Origin: Acidobacteriota bacterium
GTDB taxonomy: Bacteria > Acidobacteriota > Terriglobia > Bryobacterales > Bryobacteraceae
DNA length: 64,000 nt
Assembly: GCA_018268835.1 (NCBI GenBank)
Contig: JAFDVU010000003.1
Coordinates: forward strand, 1 to 64,000
Direction: 5' to 3'
Each line of letters begins with the position of its first letter. Within the stretch, counting starts at the first letter, position 1. The translations under genes were made by a program, and so were the position numbers. This document shows, in pieces, positions 52,815-63,955 of this stretch. The notes below the pieces were generated by a model. The model made no database searches and had not been told where the DNA came from. It saw only the letters and a program-made list of their open reading frames with translations.

Positions 52815-54251
52815 TTATCGACGCTGGCGCGCATTGTCGCTCGAGCAGGGAAAGACAGCGGTCCAGCATGCTGACGCCTCAACGAGCCGGAGCGGCTCGC
52901 CGTCTAGGCCAGTCCATTCTCGAAGTTGTTTTGCAAGCCGCAGCACAACGAGGTCGTCGCCCCGCCGCGCAACGCTACCGGCGCCACGCAGCATCCGAAT
53001 GAAAATGGATCCTTCCTCGCTCAGTCTGCCGGATGCCCCCCTGAATCCGAGATCTTCCAGAGAATAGGTGCGGACGACAGTCCCGCTCTCCTCGGCCACC
53101 TCCGCTCGGCGGTTGCCGTTGGTATCCGGTCCGTGGGCGCGAAATCGCCGCGGCTCGGAAACCGATACGGCAAGCCGACCGTCGGAGCGCTCATGGAACG
53201 AGAAGTCGAGCCACGATACGCCCGCCGGCGTGGGAAAGCCGTTCTCCCGGTCAAGGCGGATTTCGAACTCGCAAATGTAGGTCTGCGTTTTCTTGGTGAC
53301 TCTGATCGGCGGACCATCGATGTCGATTAGGCTCTGGAGAACCTGCCGCAGCCGGAGGAGCCGGGTCTTCATCGGCGTATCCCCGGTGACGGCGCTCCGC
53401 GCTGTTGTGGCATCCAAAGTCCCGCGCGCCGCCGCAAACAGGCGCAGGAGTTCGATTGGCTGAGCATCCCGGTCCGTTCCGATCCCGGCAAAGCCCAGGT
53501 CATGCCATTTGCCGCCCAATCCGATCCGCAGAGAATCATCACAGACCACGATGGAGACATCCGCCCATGTCGCTCCGGCAGCCGCTGGAATGCTCATTGC
53601 AGCTCTCGGCGGGGCAGACTCGACCTCGGCAAAACGGTCGTGTAGGTAATCGAGATCTACAACTATCCGGTCACCTTCAATGCGCGAGACCGACGCCAGT
53701 GCGATCACGTCGTGGTTGCGCGGCAGCTCGGTCTGGCCGCCTTCACAACCGACGGTCAGAATAAGCGCCGGAGCCTCGCCCATTGAGCGCCGGATCGCCA
53801 TGAACATTTCCGAAAGTGCCGGCCCTCCATCGACGCCCAAGAAGATGTCGCGGTAGCGCCCGCCCAGCCGCCGTCGGCCGAGCCGCCACAGATGTTGCAG
53901 CAGCAGCACCTCAGTCGGGGGTGCGAGATCCAAGGCGGCGCCCGCGAGTTCGCCTACGCGCCCGGCGTCAATCCGCCACTGCCGTAGCCGTTGCGCCTCG
54001 ATGTTCACGGAGCCTTCTTCCGGACAGGAGATGAACATCCGGCGGCCGCCAGCCACGGTGATCACTTCCGACCAGTGCCTATCCGGGCAGAAGTCGCACA
54101 TGATCCACCGGGCCGGCTCCGTCTCGCGCAGGATTCCCACTCCGATGGCGCGCTCGAATTCGAGGCGACCCCAGCGCCGCATTTCATCGATACCGACTAC
54201 GGGATCACCCGTCGCTAAACGCTCAAGCAGCCGTGGCCAAATCGTCCGCAT
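52815..54251 (-). CDS. Unknown cargo protein of 478 residues
   Basis: ATG 54251 lies within the last codons of the upstream gene and gives 478 residues. An N-terminal cysteine-containing part (I-M-C-D-F-C-P-D, then I-S-C-P-E-E-G) may bind zinc. The centre contains I-L-T-V-G-C-E-G-G and V-D-L-D-Y-L-H-D-R-F; the C-terminal half is beta-rich with repeated R-V-T-K-K and A-V-S-V-S-E motifs. No known family. It is coupled to the 397-residue gene. Confidence 0.6.
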   Translation of the reverse strand: MRTIWPRLLERLATGDPVVGIDEMRRWGRLEFERAIGVGILRETEPARWIMCDFCPDRHWSEVITVAGGRRMFISCPEEGSVNIEAQRLRQWRIDAGRVGELAGAALDLAPPTEVLLLQHLWRLGRRRLGGRYRDIFLGVDGGPALSEMFMAIRRSMGEAPALILTVGCEGGQTELPRNHDVIALASVSRIEGDRIVVDLDYLHDRFAEVESAPPRAAMSIPAAAGATWADVSIVVCDDSLRIGLGGKWHDLGFAGIGTDRDAQPIELLRLFAAARGTLDATTARSAVTGDTPMKTRLLRLRQVLQSLIDIDGPPIRVTKKTQTYICEFEIRLDRENGFPTPAGVSWLDFSFHERSDGRLAVSVSEPRRFRAHGPDTNGNRRAEVAEESGTVVRTYSLEDLGFRGASGRLSEEGSIFIRMLRGAGSVARRGDDLVVLRLAKQLREWTGLDGEPLRLVEASACWTAVFPCSSDNARQRR

Positions 54252-55416
54252 CGTTTTCGATCCCCCATTTCGGCAGATACTGACGCAGGATCTGCTCTTC
54301 GGGGCGATCACCCAGATCGCAGGTGGCCGGAGCGCCGATCTTGAACTGCACGACGCGCTCCCTATCCTCGTCGTCACGGAGGAACGCCTGCATGGTTACC
54401 CCGGCTACCGTTGCGCTCGCCAGGCGCGCGTGCTTCTCGGCGAGTTTGTCGGCGATAACGTCGTACACAGATCCGTCCTTCGACCGCGCATCGATCGCGA
54501 CCGTGATCCGTCCGGCTCGATGCCCATGAAACTGGAGCTTGATCGCCTGCACCCGGACGAGCGTGATCCGGTGCGAGGGATCTGTCGGAAACGTGATGTT
54601 CGGGTTCTTGAAGATTTCGAGGTTGAAAGGCTCCTCGGCAGGCATCTCAGGCAGGTGGTCGAGGCCGAGGACCACCCGTGCGAAGATCTGCGCCAGAGGC
54701 TGCCGCACCTTCCGCCCGCCCTGAACGTAGGCGTCGGTGGTGCCGTCGGCGCGGTGGTAGCCGAAAATGACCTCGAATGCGGGCCTTTGGCGCTGGAATC
54801 CGAACTGGCCGGCATCGTCGTAGCCAAAACGCTCTTCGAGGTAATCGGCCGGATACGCGAAGAAGCAGTCGACGTCGCCCTCGCGGCGCCGGTGCTCGAC
54901 AATGCACCGCTCGCCGCGCTTCTGCGTCGCCCAGAAGTACTCGGAGAACTGTCGCCCCAGTTCAGCCAGCACGTCAGGAGTGACCTCGATGGCTTTCGCC
55001 GGCAGGTTCTTCAGCGTGTCCCAGGAGCGCTTCGGCAGTCCGTCGATGTGCCCGAGCATGCGCGCGGTGCGAAAGATCCGCTTGTCGCGCAGGTAACACC
55101 GGAAGGCGCGCTCGTGGGCGCCCATGTTCCCGGCGATCTCGGCCGCGACCTCCACATCGATGTCGCGGGCGGCCTCCATGAAGGCCTGCGTGCCGGCTGG
55201 ATTCGCCAGGGATTCGATCATGCAGAAAACATCGAAAATCCTGGAGCATTCGTCTGGCGGGATCAGGTTGCACCGCTCGTAAACTGCCTCGATACGCCGT
55301 TCACTCACCGCGCTCCAGTCGAAGGTGTCGAAGGCGGGAACGGAGGAAAAGAACTGCTGAAGCAATGCGTTGGGGACGTGGCGGAAGAAAGATAGCGGAT
55401 TAAAGAAAACCGGCAC
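54223..55416 (-). CDS. Unknown cargo protein of 397 residues
   Basis: 397 residues, ATG start. The N-terminus has hydrophobic and aromatic residues (V-F-F-N-P-L-S-F-F), then helices; the C-terminal half has F-K-N-P-N-I-T-F-P-T and a beta-rich Q-F-H-G-H-R-A-G-R-I-T-V-A-I-D-A-R-S. I recognise no family. It overlaps the 478-residue gene by 29 bp, so the two are one unit; an inverted repeat lies 66 bp upstream of its start. Confidence 0.65.
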   Translation of the reverse strand: MPVFFNPLSFFRHVPNALLQQFFSSVPAFDTFDWSAVSERRIEAVYERCNLIPPDECSRIFDVFCMIESLANPAGTQAFMEAARDIDVEVAAEIAGNMGAHERAFRCYLRDKRIFRTARMLGHIDGLPKRSWDTLKNLPAKAIEVTPDVLAELGRQFSEYFWATQKRGERCIVEHRRREGDVDCFFAYPADYLEERFGYDDAGQFGFQRQRPAFEVIFGYHRADGTTDAYVQGGRKVRQPLAQIFARVVLGLDHLPEMPAEEPFNLEIFKNPNITFPTDPSHRITLVRVQAIKLQFHGHRAGRITVAIDARSKDGSVYDVIADKLAEKHARLASATVAGVTMQAFLRDDEDRERVVQFKIGAPATCDLGDRPEEQILRQYLPKWGIENDADDLATAA

Positions 55417-55481
55417 AGAGGCCTCCTCGGTTTGCGAAGGACTCTATGCGTTTCCCCCTGCGGCAACGGCAGGCGCTGGAC

Positions 55482-55507
55482 TCCATTGTCGATGTGCTAT
55501 CAATGGA
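55482..55507. promoter_or_regulatory. Inverted repeat upstream of the two-gene unknown unit
   Basis: TCCATTG and CAATGGA, 7-bp arms with a 12-bp gap, lie 66-91 bp before the ATG at 55416. It may be an operator for that unit; no promoter boxes were identified with confidence. Confidence 0.35.
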
Positions 55508-55650
55508 TTTTCAGAGCCCAAGATCGCTGTAGAACCCCACAGAATACCACGGCGAACATAAAGCGAAAGCACTTGGTATGTAAGCTGCTGATTTCTTTCG
55601 GTAAAATTCGGTTGACAGTCTGGCGCGCTGGCGCTCCCACCAGCGCCGAT

Positions 55651-56038
55651 TCAATCTAACCTGCTGTTTTGCTTGAGGTTACGCCAAAGGTCCCGCTGCT
55701 CGGCCCACTCGAATTTAGCGGCAATTCGCCGCACCGCCACCTCGCTGATCGGGAACCGCGGCTTTGTTGTGGGTGGGAATTCGAGGATCTCCTGCTGGAT
55801 ATCCGGTGCGAGCCAGACCAGTTCCATGATCTGGCTCATTCGCTCCCGAGTCAGGCAGCCGAGGCGGGCGAGGTCGGCGTAGTCCCGCGACTCGCCGCGT
55901 TGGATCATGTCCTGAAACTGGATGGCCAGCGCCATCACCTGCGCCACTCGGGGCAGACGCCCGATGGCGTGCCGCCGGACGTCTTTCGGTAACTCCTGCC
56001 TGGGGCGCGGGGGCGCCGCGTTCAGCCGGAATTGAATT

Positions 56039-56058
<20 letters not shown>
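55651..56058 (-). CDS. HTH-like protein of the integration module (135 aa)
   Basis: 135 residues overlapping the 3' end of the recombinase by 20 bp. The segment D-Y-A-D-L-A-R-L-G-C-L-T-R-E-R-M-S-Q-I-M-E-L resembles a helix-turn-helix. Proteins of this kind accompany serine recombinases of this type. It could help in excision or regulate the recombinase. Confidence 0.7.
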
Positions 56059-57461
<1,403 letters not shown>

Positions 57462-57472
<11 letters not shown>

Positions 57473-57974
57473 GCCGCGCCTCCTTGTCGACCCCGAAGAA
57501 AGCGAAACCGTTCCAGTGGGTACCGGTGATCGCGGCGGCGATGTTGCTGAGCGATTTGTACCGCCGACCTTCATATTCGAAGGCGTCATCGAGAACCTTC
57601 ACGACCAGCGTGCGGTCCTTGTACTTCTTCACGATCAGGCTTCCCGGCATCGGCAGCCGCGCGTCCCGGATCTGGACGACCGTGCTCATCAACGCCTGAT
57701 CGGCAGGTATCTGGGGCTGGCGCTTCGAGAGGTTCTCCGTGATTCTGACCCGCAACGGTACCTCGCGGGCGATAGCGATCGCGCGTTGCCGCACCACCTC
57801 CGGAAGGCCGCCCTCCTTTTCTGCCTGGAGGTGCCAGGCAATCTTCCGCCGGAGGTGCTGGCAGTTTGCGATTGGGTGCTCCGCGCCGAACAGCAGGCGA
57901 TGGACCGCCTGCAATTGCGCCGCGTTCAATCTGGGCAGATCCGCGATGGCCGGCAGCGGGCGCTCTTTCCTCAT
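57462..57974 (-). CDS. DUF2924 protein
   Basis: 170 residues. The central to C-terminal part matches DUF2924: G-S-L-I-V-K-K-Y-K-D, V-K-V-L-D-D-A-F-E-Y-E-G-R-R-Y-K-S-L-S-N-I-A, G-T-H-W-N-G-F-A-F-F-G. This gene is usually just upstream of serine recombinases. A role in regulating or helping recombination is likely but not known. Confidence 0.9.
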
Positions 57975-58189
57975 TAATGTGCTGACTCCTTTCCGGGCCG
58001 TCTCTGGCCCGTCAACGTCAGTCCATGAGGGCTCGGTTCTCCCGTCTTATCAAGGGCTTGTGTTGACCGAATCGCGTCGACCGCGGCGTCTGCCAGTGGC
58101 AGTTCCGAATACCGGAGATATGCCTTCGCCAGGATCTCCGCGACCTCGCCGACGACCTCGGCGATCGTCGGCGTCTCGCCATTCTGCAT
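57974..58189 (-). CDS. Small protein of the integration module (71 aa)
   Basis: ATG 58189 follows GGAGG with 7-bp spacing, so this start is preferred to the longer frame. The 71 residues have an acidic helix (I-A-E-V-V-G-E-V-A-E-I-L) and a second helix with L-P-L-A-D-A-A-V-D-A-I. Its end touches the DUF2924 start. It probably belongs to the recombinase operon. Confidence 0.6.
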   Translation of the reverse strand: MQNGETPTIAEVVGEVAEILAKAYLRYSELPLADAAVDAIRSTQALDKTGEPSPHGLTLTGQRRPGKESAH

Positions 58190-58362
58190 GGGCTCGCCTC
58201 CATGGGCGGCCGCAGGCGGCGGTGTATCCGTGCGTGGAGACAGGACGAGCGCAGACCGCCGCCGCGGCTGTGTGGTGGCTCGATGCATCTCCACCCACAA
58301 CGAGTCCCGCTTGGCGGCCTTCCCGTTATCTGGTGTTCCGGGGCGTTTCCGCGCCCCTGTCA

Positions 58363-58398
58363 ACTAATACCAGGGGGCATTTGAAAATTTTCGGATTT
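58363..58398. repeat. Bipartite motif, copy 2 (ACTAATACC-N15-ATTTTCGGATTT)
   Basis: This copy lies outside the recombinase module, between it and the giant helicase gene. Both blocks (9 and 12 bp) are identical to copy 1 at 39911, with the same 15-bp gap. Confidence 0.7.
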
Positions 58399-58423
58399 GT
58401 TGGCTAGGCTGTACACGCGGCGA

Positions 58424-61400
58424 TCAAGGCGTTCCCTTCACGCGCGCAGACGGCGTTTGTTGCCGCAAGAACTCCTGGTACGCGGAGGGGAGGTCCTGCT
58501 CGACGAGGTAATCGGGAAGAAGCACGGCGACCCTACCGAATTTCGTACGGAGCGAATGTCTTGCTGCGGCCTCGGCTGAGGTGACGAGCGCGGGGTACGT
58601 TCCCACGAGCGCTTCCGTTCCCCCAAGAGGAGGCGTTGCGAGGAGCGGCACGACCACGCCGTCCTTTTGACCCGCGCGGCGAACCTTCCAACCTTCGAGT
58701 TCGATATAGCGGGCGAGTGGCTCAAGCAGTTTGGCCTGCTCGACCGTACCCTCGAACACCGGAATCTCGCCGAACCGGGCATAGCGGAGGAGTTTGAGAC
58801 CCAGCCGCCGATCCAATCTGGGGTGATGGAAGCGGTTTCCGTAGTGCCGAAGGCACTTCGTGCAGGAGCGCTCGCATTCTCCCGGGCAGACCTTCAGTAA
58901 CTGCTCTACCTGCGCGAGCACTTCCTCCAAGTTTTCCCCGGCATCGAATGCGTATCCCGCGCCGCCGGAGGCGGTATCGAATAGGTATATCTCCGCGGCT
59001 TGCGTCCCGTCCTTAAGGTGAACGAGGCGGAAGCCGGAACTCAACTCGCCCGGGTCAATGGTAAGCGTGAGGCTCGCGCCGATCGCCAGTGACTCCGCAA
59101 AGGTCGCCAAAGCGTCGTACAGCCACGGCTGCTTCGGGCTGAAATCCATGGGCGGGCGCAGCAGGAGCCGAAGGAGCAGAATGTCCGTGCGGAACTGATG
59201 GCCGAGGTAGATGTCACGGCGGATAGCGCCGTTGCAGAGCGGCGGCGCCTGCTCTTTCATCATGACGGAGTGGGGAACGAGGAACGGCCTCCTGTGCGGC
59301 TTCGCGGGCACCTTGTCGTCGCAGATCCACGCGGCCCCGCATTTCTCGCAAACCGCGAAGCCCTCGAGTTCCTGGCCCTTGTTCGCGACAATAAGCTTCA
59401 CGCCTTCCGCGTGGGCGTACTGGAGTTGCGGCGTCCTCTCCTTCCAAGGGAAATCCTGCTCCACGAGTTCCGGCAGTTGGGCGCTCGACGCGTACGTGAT
59501 GTCCTGCTCGCGGTCGCTCTCCTTGACCGGCCGCGCCTCTTCCGGAGAGAACGCAGGCGGATCAAGGATTTCGTGAGCTTGTAGCTCTTCGCCGCAGACC
59601 GGGCACTCCTTCTCCTCAAGTTCGCGCGCTACGTCCTCCGTCTCGTCGAGCGTGACGTACGTGCATCGGGGGCACCCGATATAGCGGGTGCGAATGCCGC
59701 CGAATATGCCTTCGGCAGGGCTTGCACTCGGCGGCCCATCGAAAAAGACGCCGCCTACACGGTACGTCTTCTTATTGATGACGAGAAGCCGGCCAGGTGC
59801 GTACTCGCTTAACGCCTGCGTCTTCCCGAGTTGCGGTCTCTCCTTCTCCTTGATGCGCCCGTGCTCGCCGCGTTCCTGGACGACGAAGCTACATAGGTCT
59901 GTGGGGAACGCATACGAGGGCAGGAGTCCACGGTCAAACAGAAGATCGAGAAGGCTCCCCGACGGGGTGCCGGTCTCGCCCTCCTCGTCTTCGTTGTCTT
60001 TCGCCTCTAGTTTCTCTCCGATGGCCCGGAGCGCCTCGACGAGATCCTTCGCAACCTGCCGCACGAAGAGCATGCGTGCCTTGCGCGGGTCTTTCTCGTT
60101 GGCTGCGATCTCGTCCGGAAGCCATGCCACGATGGTTTCCGCGACGTCGCTCCCGGCCCTAAGTACCGATTCATCGATCCACCGCTCGAACTCGGCGAAC
60201 GTGAATTCGCCGTCATCCACAAAGAAGTCGCTCGCGTTTCCAAACGCGCTCATAAGGTCAGGCCGCTCCGCCGCAAGCGCGCTCTCCTCCTCCTCACTTA
60301 AGAGGTCGATACGCGTGTGGAAGAACGTCTGGAGCAGGTACGAGTAAATGTGTCGGCGCGCTAGGCGCTTGTTGTCGGACTTGATCCGCGGCTCGCGTGG
60401 CGGCCCGCTGATAATAGCCTCGGGGTGCTCGAAGTAATGAGCGTCGTGCGCCCCTCCCTGAGCGAATGTGAGCACGCTTGATACCGAGGTACCCCTTCGA
60501 CCTGCACGTCCCGCACGCTGCTGATAATTCTCGCGGAGCGGCGGAACCGTTCGGAGCCCGACCGCCGTGAGCGATCCGATATCGATACCGACCTCCATGG
60601 TCGTCGTGCAACTCAAGATGTCTACCGGGGGCTTCGCGGGGCCGAGCGGCACGTCCTGGAATCGCAATTCGAACTCCTCCGTCGTCGCATACACGACGCC
60701 CGTATCTCGCTGCGAGAGCTGGGCCGTATGCTCCTCCGCCGTGATGTGTATCGGGCGCTGGCCCTGCAACACGGCGCGAAGCGGTTCGCGGAAGAACCCC
60801 TTGCGGGCGGTCATGTACGGATGGTCGGGAGGCCGCGCCTCGAGAGTTTTGTGTCCGCAGTTCGCGCACGAGCCGAGATACGGCTTCGGCTGGACGTTGC
60901 CGCAGAGGCGGCACTGCTGCCACGTGTCGTCGATGGCGACGTTGACCACGAGGGAATCGGGAAGGAGGAGCCGTCCCGAGTCATCGGAACCCTGGGCGAC
61001 GCTCGTAAAAACCTCGAAGAGCGACTCGCGGATTGTCTTCACCCCTTCGGCATCCAAACCCGACCGGGTCTTGAGGTCTTCGAAGAACTTCTTGAGGCCG
61101 TCCTCCGCCCGGACCGCCTCGAAGTATGGGAACTCGAGTTCGCGCTGGTTGAGCGAGAGCGCCGGATCAAATGCGCTGTGATCGAGCATCTCTTTCACCC
61201 ATTGAGACGCGACCTCGACGAGGCTTTCTGCCGAGATGAGCCCCCCGATTCGGTTCTGCACCTTGCGAAGCCTCGCCTGGCGCGGCTCGACCACGGCCGC
61301 GCACGCCGCGACGAGCGAATAGTACGGGTCGCTAATCTGGCGCAAGAGCGCCTGCCGGTAGCGCACCTTGGGTTGGGGACGCCACTCCTCGGAGAACGCC

Positions 61401-63955
61401 AGGTCGAGACTCGACTCGTAGTCCTTCCGGAACCGCTCGCAATCCTCGATGAGCGCAGTCTGGTCATCTCCATCGAAGAAATGAAGGTGATGACGGGCGC
61501 AAACGGAGACGAACGCTACGTATAGGTTTTCGTTCGGCGTAGCGTCGGGCTTCGCTTTCTTCAGTTCCGAGACGGCGAGGATGACCGCCTCGCGAAACGA
61601 ATCCTGTTCGACCTCCCTCGGCAGGTCGCGCGCGAGCCTCGCGGCCTTTTGCCTGCCGTCGCTGAAGAGGAGGGCCTTCTTGCCTTCGTTCGGATGCCGG
61701 TCGTCGAGGGGCTTCGTGGGCACCTGGTTGACGAACTGCTCGCGGATGAGATTCGCGAACGGCTGCTCGCCCTTGGTGGCGAGATCCATGATCTTGAACG
61801 TGCGGCCCGTGGCAGTCCGCCTCGTGCACAGCGGGCACCGGCCGAAGGTCGACAACGTATCGTCGCCGCCGGTCGGTCGATAGACGAGCCGGAAACCCTT
61901 CGTCTCATCCTGAACCGTCTCATACACGCGGCCCGTGGCGATGTCGAGCCAGACCGGCTCGACATTCTTGACCTCGTCGGGGTGCGGCTCCTCGAGGAGA
62001 AGGTGTATCTCGTGGAGCGGCTTCCCGAACTCAGTCATCTTGCCGCCCCGCTCGTTCCAGAGAAAAGCCGTGTCCCGCCCGAAGCCGAAAGCCCGCAGGA
62101 AAGCGACGCCGCAATCGCGGTGCGTGTAGATCTCGTACACCCGAGCTCCGCAGACGCAGTGCGTCCTCGGCTCGGTGTAGAGCCTTCCCAGAAGCGTCTT
62201 CTTTCCAGGTTCCACTCGGCGCTCGGTGCACTGCGGGTTGATGCAGGCGTGTACTGAGGGCAGTCCACGGAAGAGCATGTGGACTCGCGTGGGGAGGAGC
62301 GGTTGCTCCTGCCGTCCTTTCTCCCAGCGTCTGGCGAAACAGCCGAGAGCAAGGAGACCGTCGGTTGCTCGTTCGGCGACTTCTGTCGGAAGCCCGGGGA
62401 AGAGCTTTTGGGCGAGGGCTTCGAAGGCGACCGCGCGGCCGGCGCACTCCTCAAGGAGAAGTTCAAGCGGCCCCGTGCCGGTGAGAGCCCGGGCGACGTA
62501 GGTTCGGATCTCCTCTTCGCCTGCCGAGAGCGCAGGCCGCGGAGGCCAGTTGAGTTCGGAGCCGACCGCCTCGATGACGCCGAGCGCCGCTGTGAGATCC
62601 ATTTGGGCGCCGGCGAGCGCAACGGGGTCTGCCTTGGCGAACGCCGCCGCTTCGTGTGCGGTTCCGCTTTGCGCGCCCTTGCGCGCCTCGCGCGTGCCGC
62701 GGACAATCCCGAAGTCGCGATTCTTGCGCGCGCCCGTAAGGCCTCGTGCGAAAGCCCTTCCTGCCGCTTCCGCCGCTGCGCCGGTGCCGAGGCTCGCGCT
62801 CGTCAGGATGCAGCGCAATTGGTCGCGTCTGATCCCGAGTCGCGACTGCAGGCGGCGAATGAGGAGTCCGACTTCGGCTCCCGCGACGCCCCTATACATG
62901 TGTGCTTCGTCGAGGATGAGCAGAAGTTGGTTCGCATTGTTCTCGGCGAGCCAGGCGGCCGTCTGCTTGAATATGGAGCGCTCGATCGGACGGAGAAGCA
63001 TGTACTCGAGCATCGAGTAGTTGGTGACGAGGAGGTCGGGCGCGCAGGCCTGCATCTCGTGGCGCGTCAAAAGTTCCCGATCGCCCTGCTGCGTAACGAG
63101 CCGCTCCTCCCACTTGTGCTTCGTGTACGTTTTTCCGGCTTTATTTCCCGACTTGTATGTGTGCTCCTCTTCCTCTGCCTTGCCGAAGAACCCGACCACG
63201 TCCTTGGCGGGCCAGCGGCCGCGGGCTTTGAGTTCTTTGACGAGGTCCTTCTTGTCCACATCGTTCGACTCTTCGAGGTCGACGAAATACTTGAGAAGCG
63301 ACGCGATGTGCGTCTGGTCTCGCGAAGAACTCCGCACGCCGGGGTAGGGGGTGCGGCTCGTGTACATGCCGAAGAGAGGATGGCGGCCCCACCGCTTCCT
63401 CCACAACTCGGAGAGGCGTGGATCGCCTAAGAGCCTGCGGAGCCGCGCCGTCTGGTCGCTTACGAGCGCGTTCATGGGATACAGGAGGAGCGCCCGGACG
63501 GCGTTCTTCGAAAAGGAATCGGGCCGGTGCGTCGCCTCAAGCGTGAGCGAGCCGAGGATCGAATAGAGGAAAGTCTCTGTTTTTCCCGAGCCCGTTCCTG
63601 TCGCGACGATGAGATCCGACCCGTCCGCACCATCGGAGAAGTAGTGCTCGAGTGCGTCAGCCTGATGTCGGTACGGAGGATACACGCCGATCGACGGCTT
63701 CCACCCGAGGAGTTCGGAAAGAAGCGACTTTACGGGCGCTGGTATCTTGAGCCCGGAGAAATCTTTCTCAACGGCATAGGAGGGCGTCACCTCCACAAAC
63801 GGCCGCTGCGAGATCGCACCGGCCTCGCGCAAAAGATCCCTGCGCTCCTCGATCAAACTCGAATCTCGAATGTGGTACTGCGCCTCAAGATAGCGCTGGA
63901 GGCGTCCGTGGATGCGTTCCGCAACTTGGCTTACGCCGATATCCGTTTGACCCAT
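58424..63955 (-). CDS. Giant DEAD-box helicase with DUF1998, DruE-like
   Basis: 1843 residues. ATG 63955 is directly preceded in frame by TAA, so the start is secure. Walker A is A-T-G-T-G-S-G-K-T-E (118-127), with Y-R-H-Q before it as Q motif, L-I-L-D-E-A-H near 350, T-S-A-S-L, and Q-R-A-G-R-A-G-R-R-G near 1150. Several Cys pairs occur (C-I-N-P-Q-C; C-R-L-C; C-P-R-C; C-P-V-C), and the C-terminus carries the DUF1998 cysteine group C-P-G-E-C-E-R-S-C-T-K-C. The length and build match DruE of Druantia defence systems; DISARM and MrfA-type helicases share parts of it. The upstream partner genes lie outside the window, so the system is not proven. It lies just outside the prophage. Confidence 0.8.
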   Translation of the reverse strand: MGQTDIGVSQVAERIHGRLQRYLEAQYHIRDSSLIEERRDLLREAGAISQRPFVEVTPSYAVEKDFSGLKIPAPVKSLLSELLGWKPSIGVYPPYRHQADALEHYFSDGADGSDLIVATGTGSGKTETFLYSILGSLTLEATHRPDSFSKNAVRALLLYPMNALVSDQTARLRRLLGDPRLSELWRKRWGRHPLFGMYTSRTPYPGVRSSSRDQTHIASLLKYFVDLEESNDVDKKDLVKELKARGRWPAKDVVGFFGKAEEEEHTYKSGNKAGKTYTKHKWEERLVTQQGDRELLTRHEMQACAPDLLVTNYSMLEYMLLRPIERSIFKQTAAWLAENNANQLLLILDEAHMYRGVAGAEVGLLIRRLQSRLGIRRDQLRCILTSASLGTGAAAEAAGRAFARGLTGARKNRDFGIVRGTREARKGAQSGTAHEAAAFAKADPVALAGAQMDLTAALGVIEAVGSELNWPPRPALSAGEEEIRTYVARALTGTGPLELLLEECAGRAVAFEALAQKLFPGLPTEVAERATDGLLALGCFARRWEKGRQEQPLLPTRVHMLFRGLPSVHACINPQCTERRVEPGKKTLLGRLYTEPRTHCVCGARVYEIYTHRDCGVAFLRAFGFGRDTAFLWNERGGKMTEFGKPLHEIHLLLEEPHPDEVKNVEPVWLDIATGRVYETVQDETKGFRLVYRPTGGDDTLSTFGRCPLCTRRTATGRTFKIMDLATKGEQPFANLIREQFVNQVPTKPLDDRHPNEGKKALLFSDGRQKAARLARDLPREVEQDSFREAVILAVSELKKAKPDATPNENLYVAFVSVCARHHLHFFDGDDQTALIEDCERFRKDYESSLDLAFSEEWRPQPKVRYRQALLRQISDPYYSLVAACAAVVEPRQARLRKVQNRIGGLISAESLVEVASQWVKEMLDHSAFDPALSLNQRELEFPYFEAVRAEDGLKKFFEDLKTRSGLDAEGVKTIRESLFEVFTSVAQGSDDSGRLLLPDSLVVNVAIDDTWQQCRLCGNVQPKPYLGSCANCGHKTLEARPPDHPYMTARKGFFREPLRAVLQGQRPIHITAEEHTAQLSQRDTGVVYATTEEFELRFQDVPLGPAKPPVDILSCTTTMEVGIDIGSLTAVGLRTVPPLRENYQQRAGRAGRRGTSVSSVLTFAQGGAHDAHYFEHPEAIISGPPREPRIKSDNKRLARRHIYSYLLQTFFHTRIDLLSEEEESALAAERPDLMSAFGNASDFFVDDGEFTFAEFERWIDESVLRAGSDVAETIVAWLPDEIAANEKDPRKARMLFVRQVAKDLVEALRAIGEKLEAKDNEDEEGETGTPSGSLLDLLFDRGLLPSYAFPTDLCSFVVQERGEHGRIKEKERPQLGKTQALSEYAPGRLLVINKKTYRVGGVFFDGPPSASPAEGIFGGIRTRYIGCPRCTYVTLDETEDVARELEEKECPVCGEELQAHEILDPPAFSPEEARPVKESDREQDITYASSAQLPELVEQDFPWKERTPQLQYAHAEGVKLIVANKGQELEGFAVCEKCGAAWICDDKVPAKPHRRPFLVPHSVMMKEQAPPLCNGAIRRDIYLGHQFRTDILLLRLLLRPPMDFSPKQPWLYDALATFAESLAIGASLTLTIDPGELSSGFRLVHLKDGTQAAEIYLFDTASGGAGYAFDAGENLEEVLAQVEQLLKVCPGECERSCTKCLRHYGNRFHHPRLDRRLGLKLLRYARFGEIPVFEGTVEQAKLLEPLARYIELEGWKVRRAGQKDGVVVPLLATPPLGGTEALVGTYPALVTSAEAAARHSLRTKFGRVAVLLPDYLVEQDLPSAYQEFLRQQTPSARVKGTP

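Noticed and set aside
58363-58423. Right attachment site of the prophage
   Set aside because: No shared core with the left junction near 6145 could be seen; the bipartite motif matches an internal site instead.
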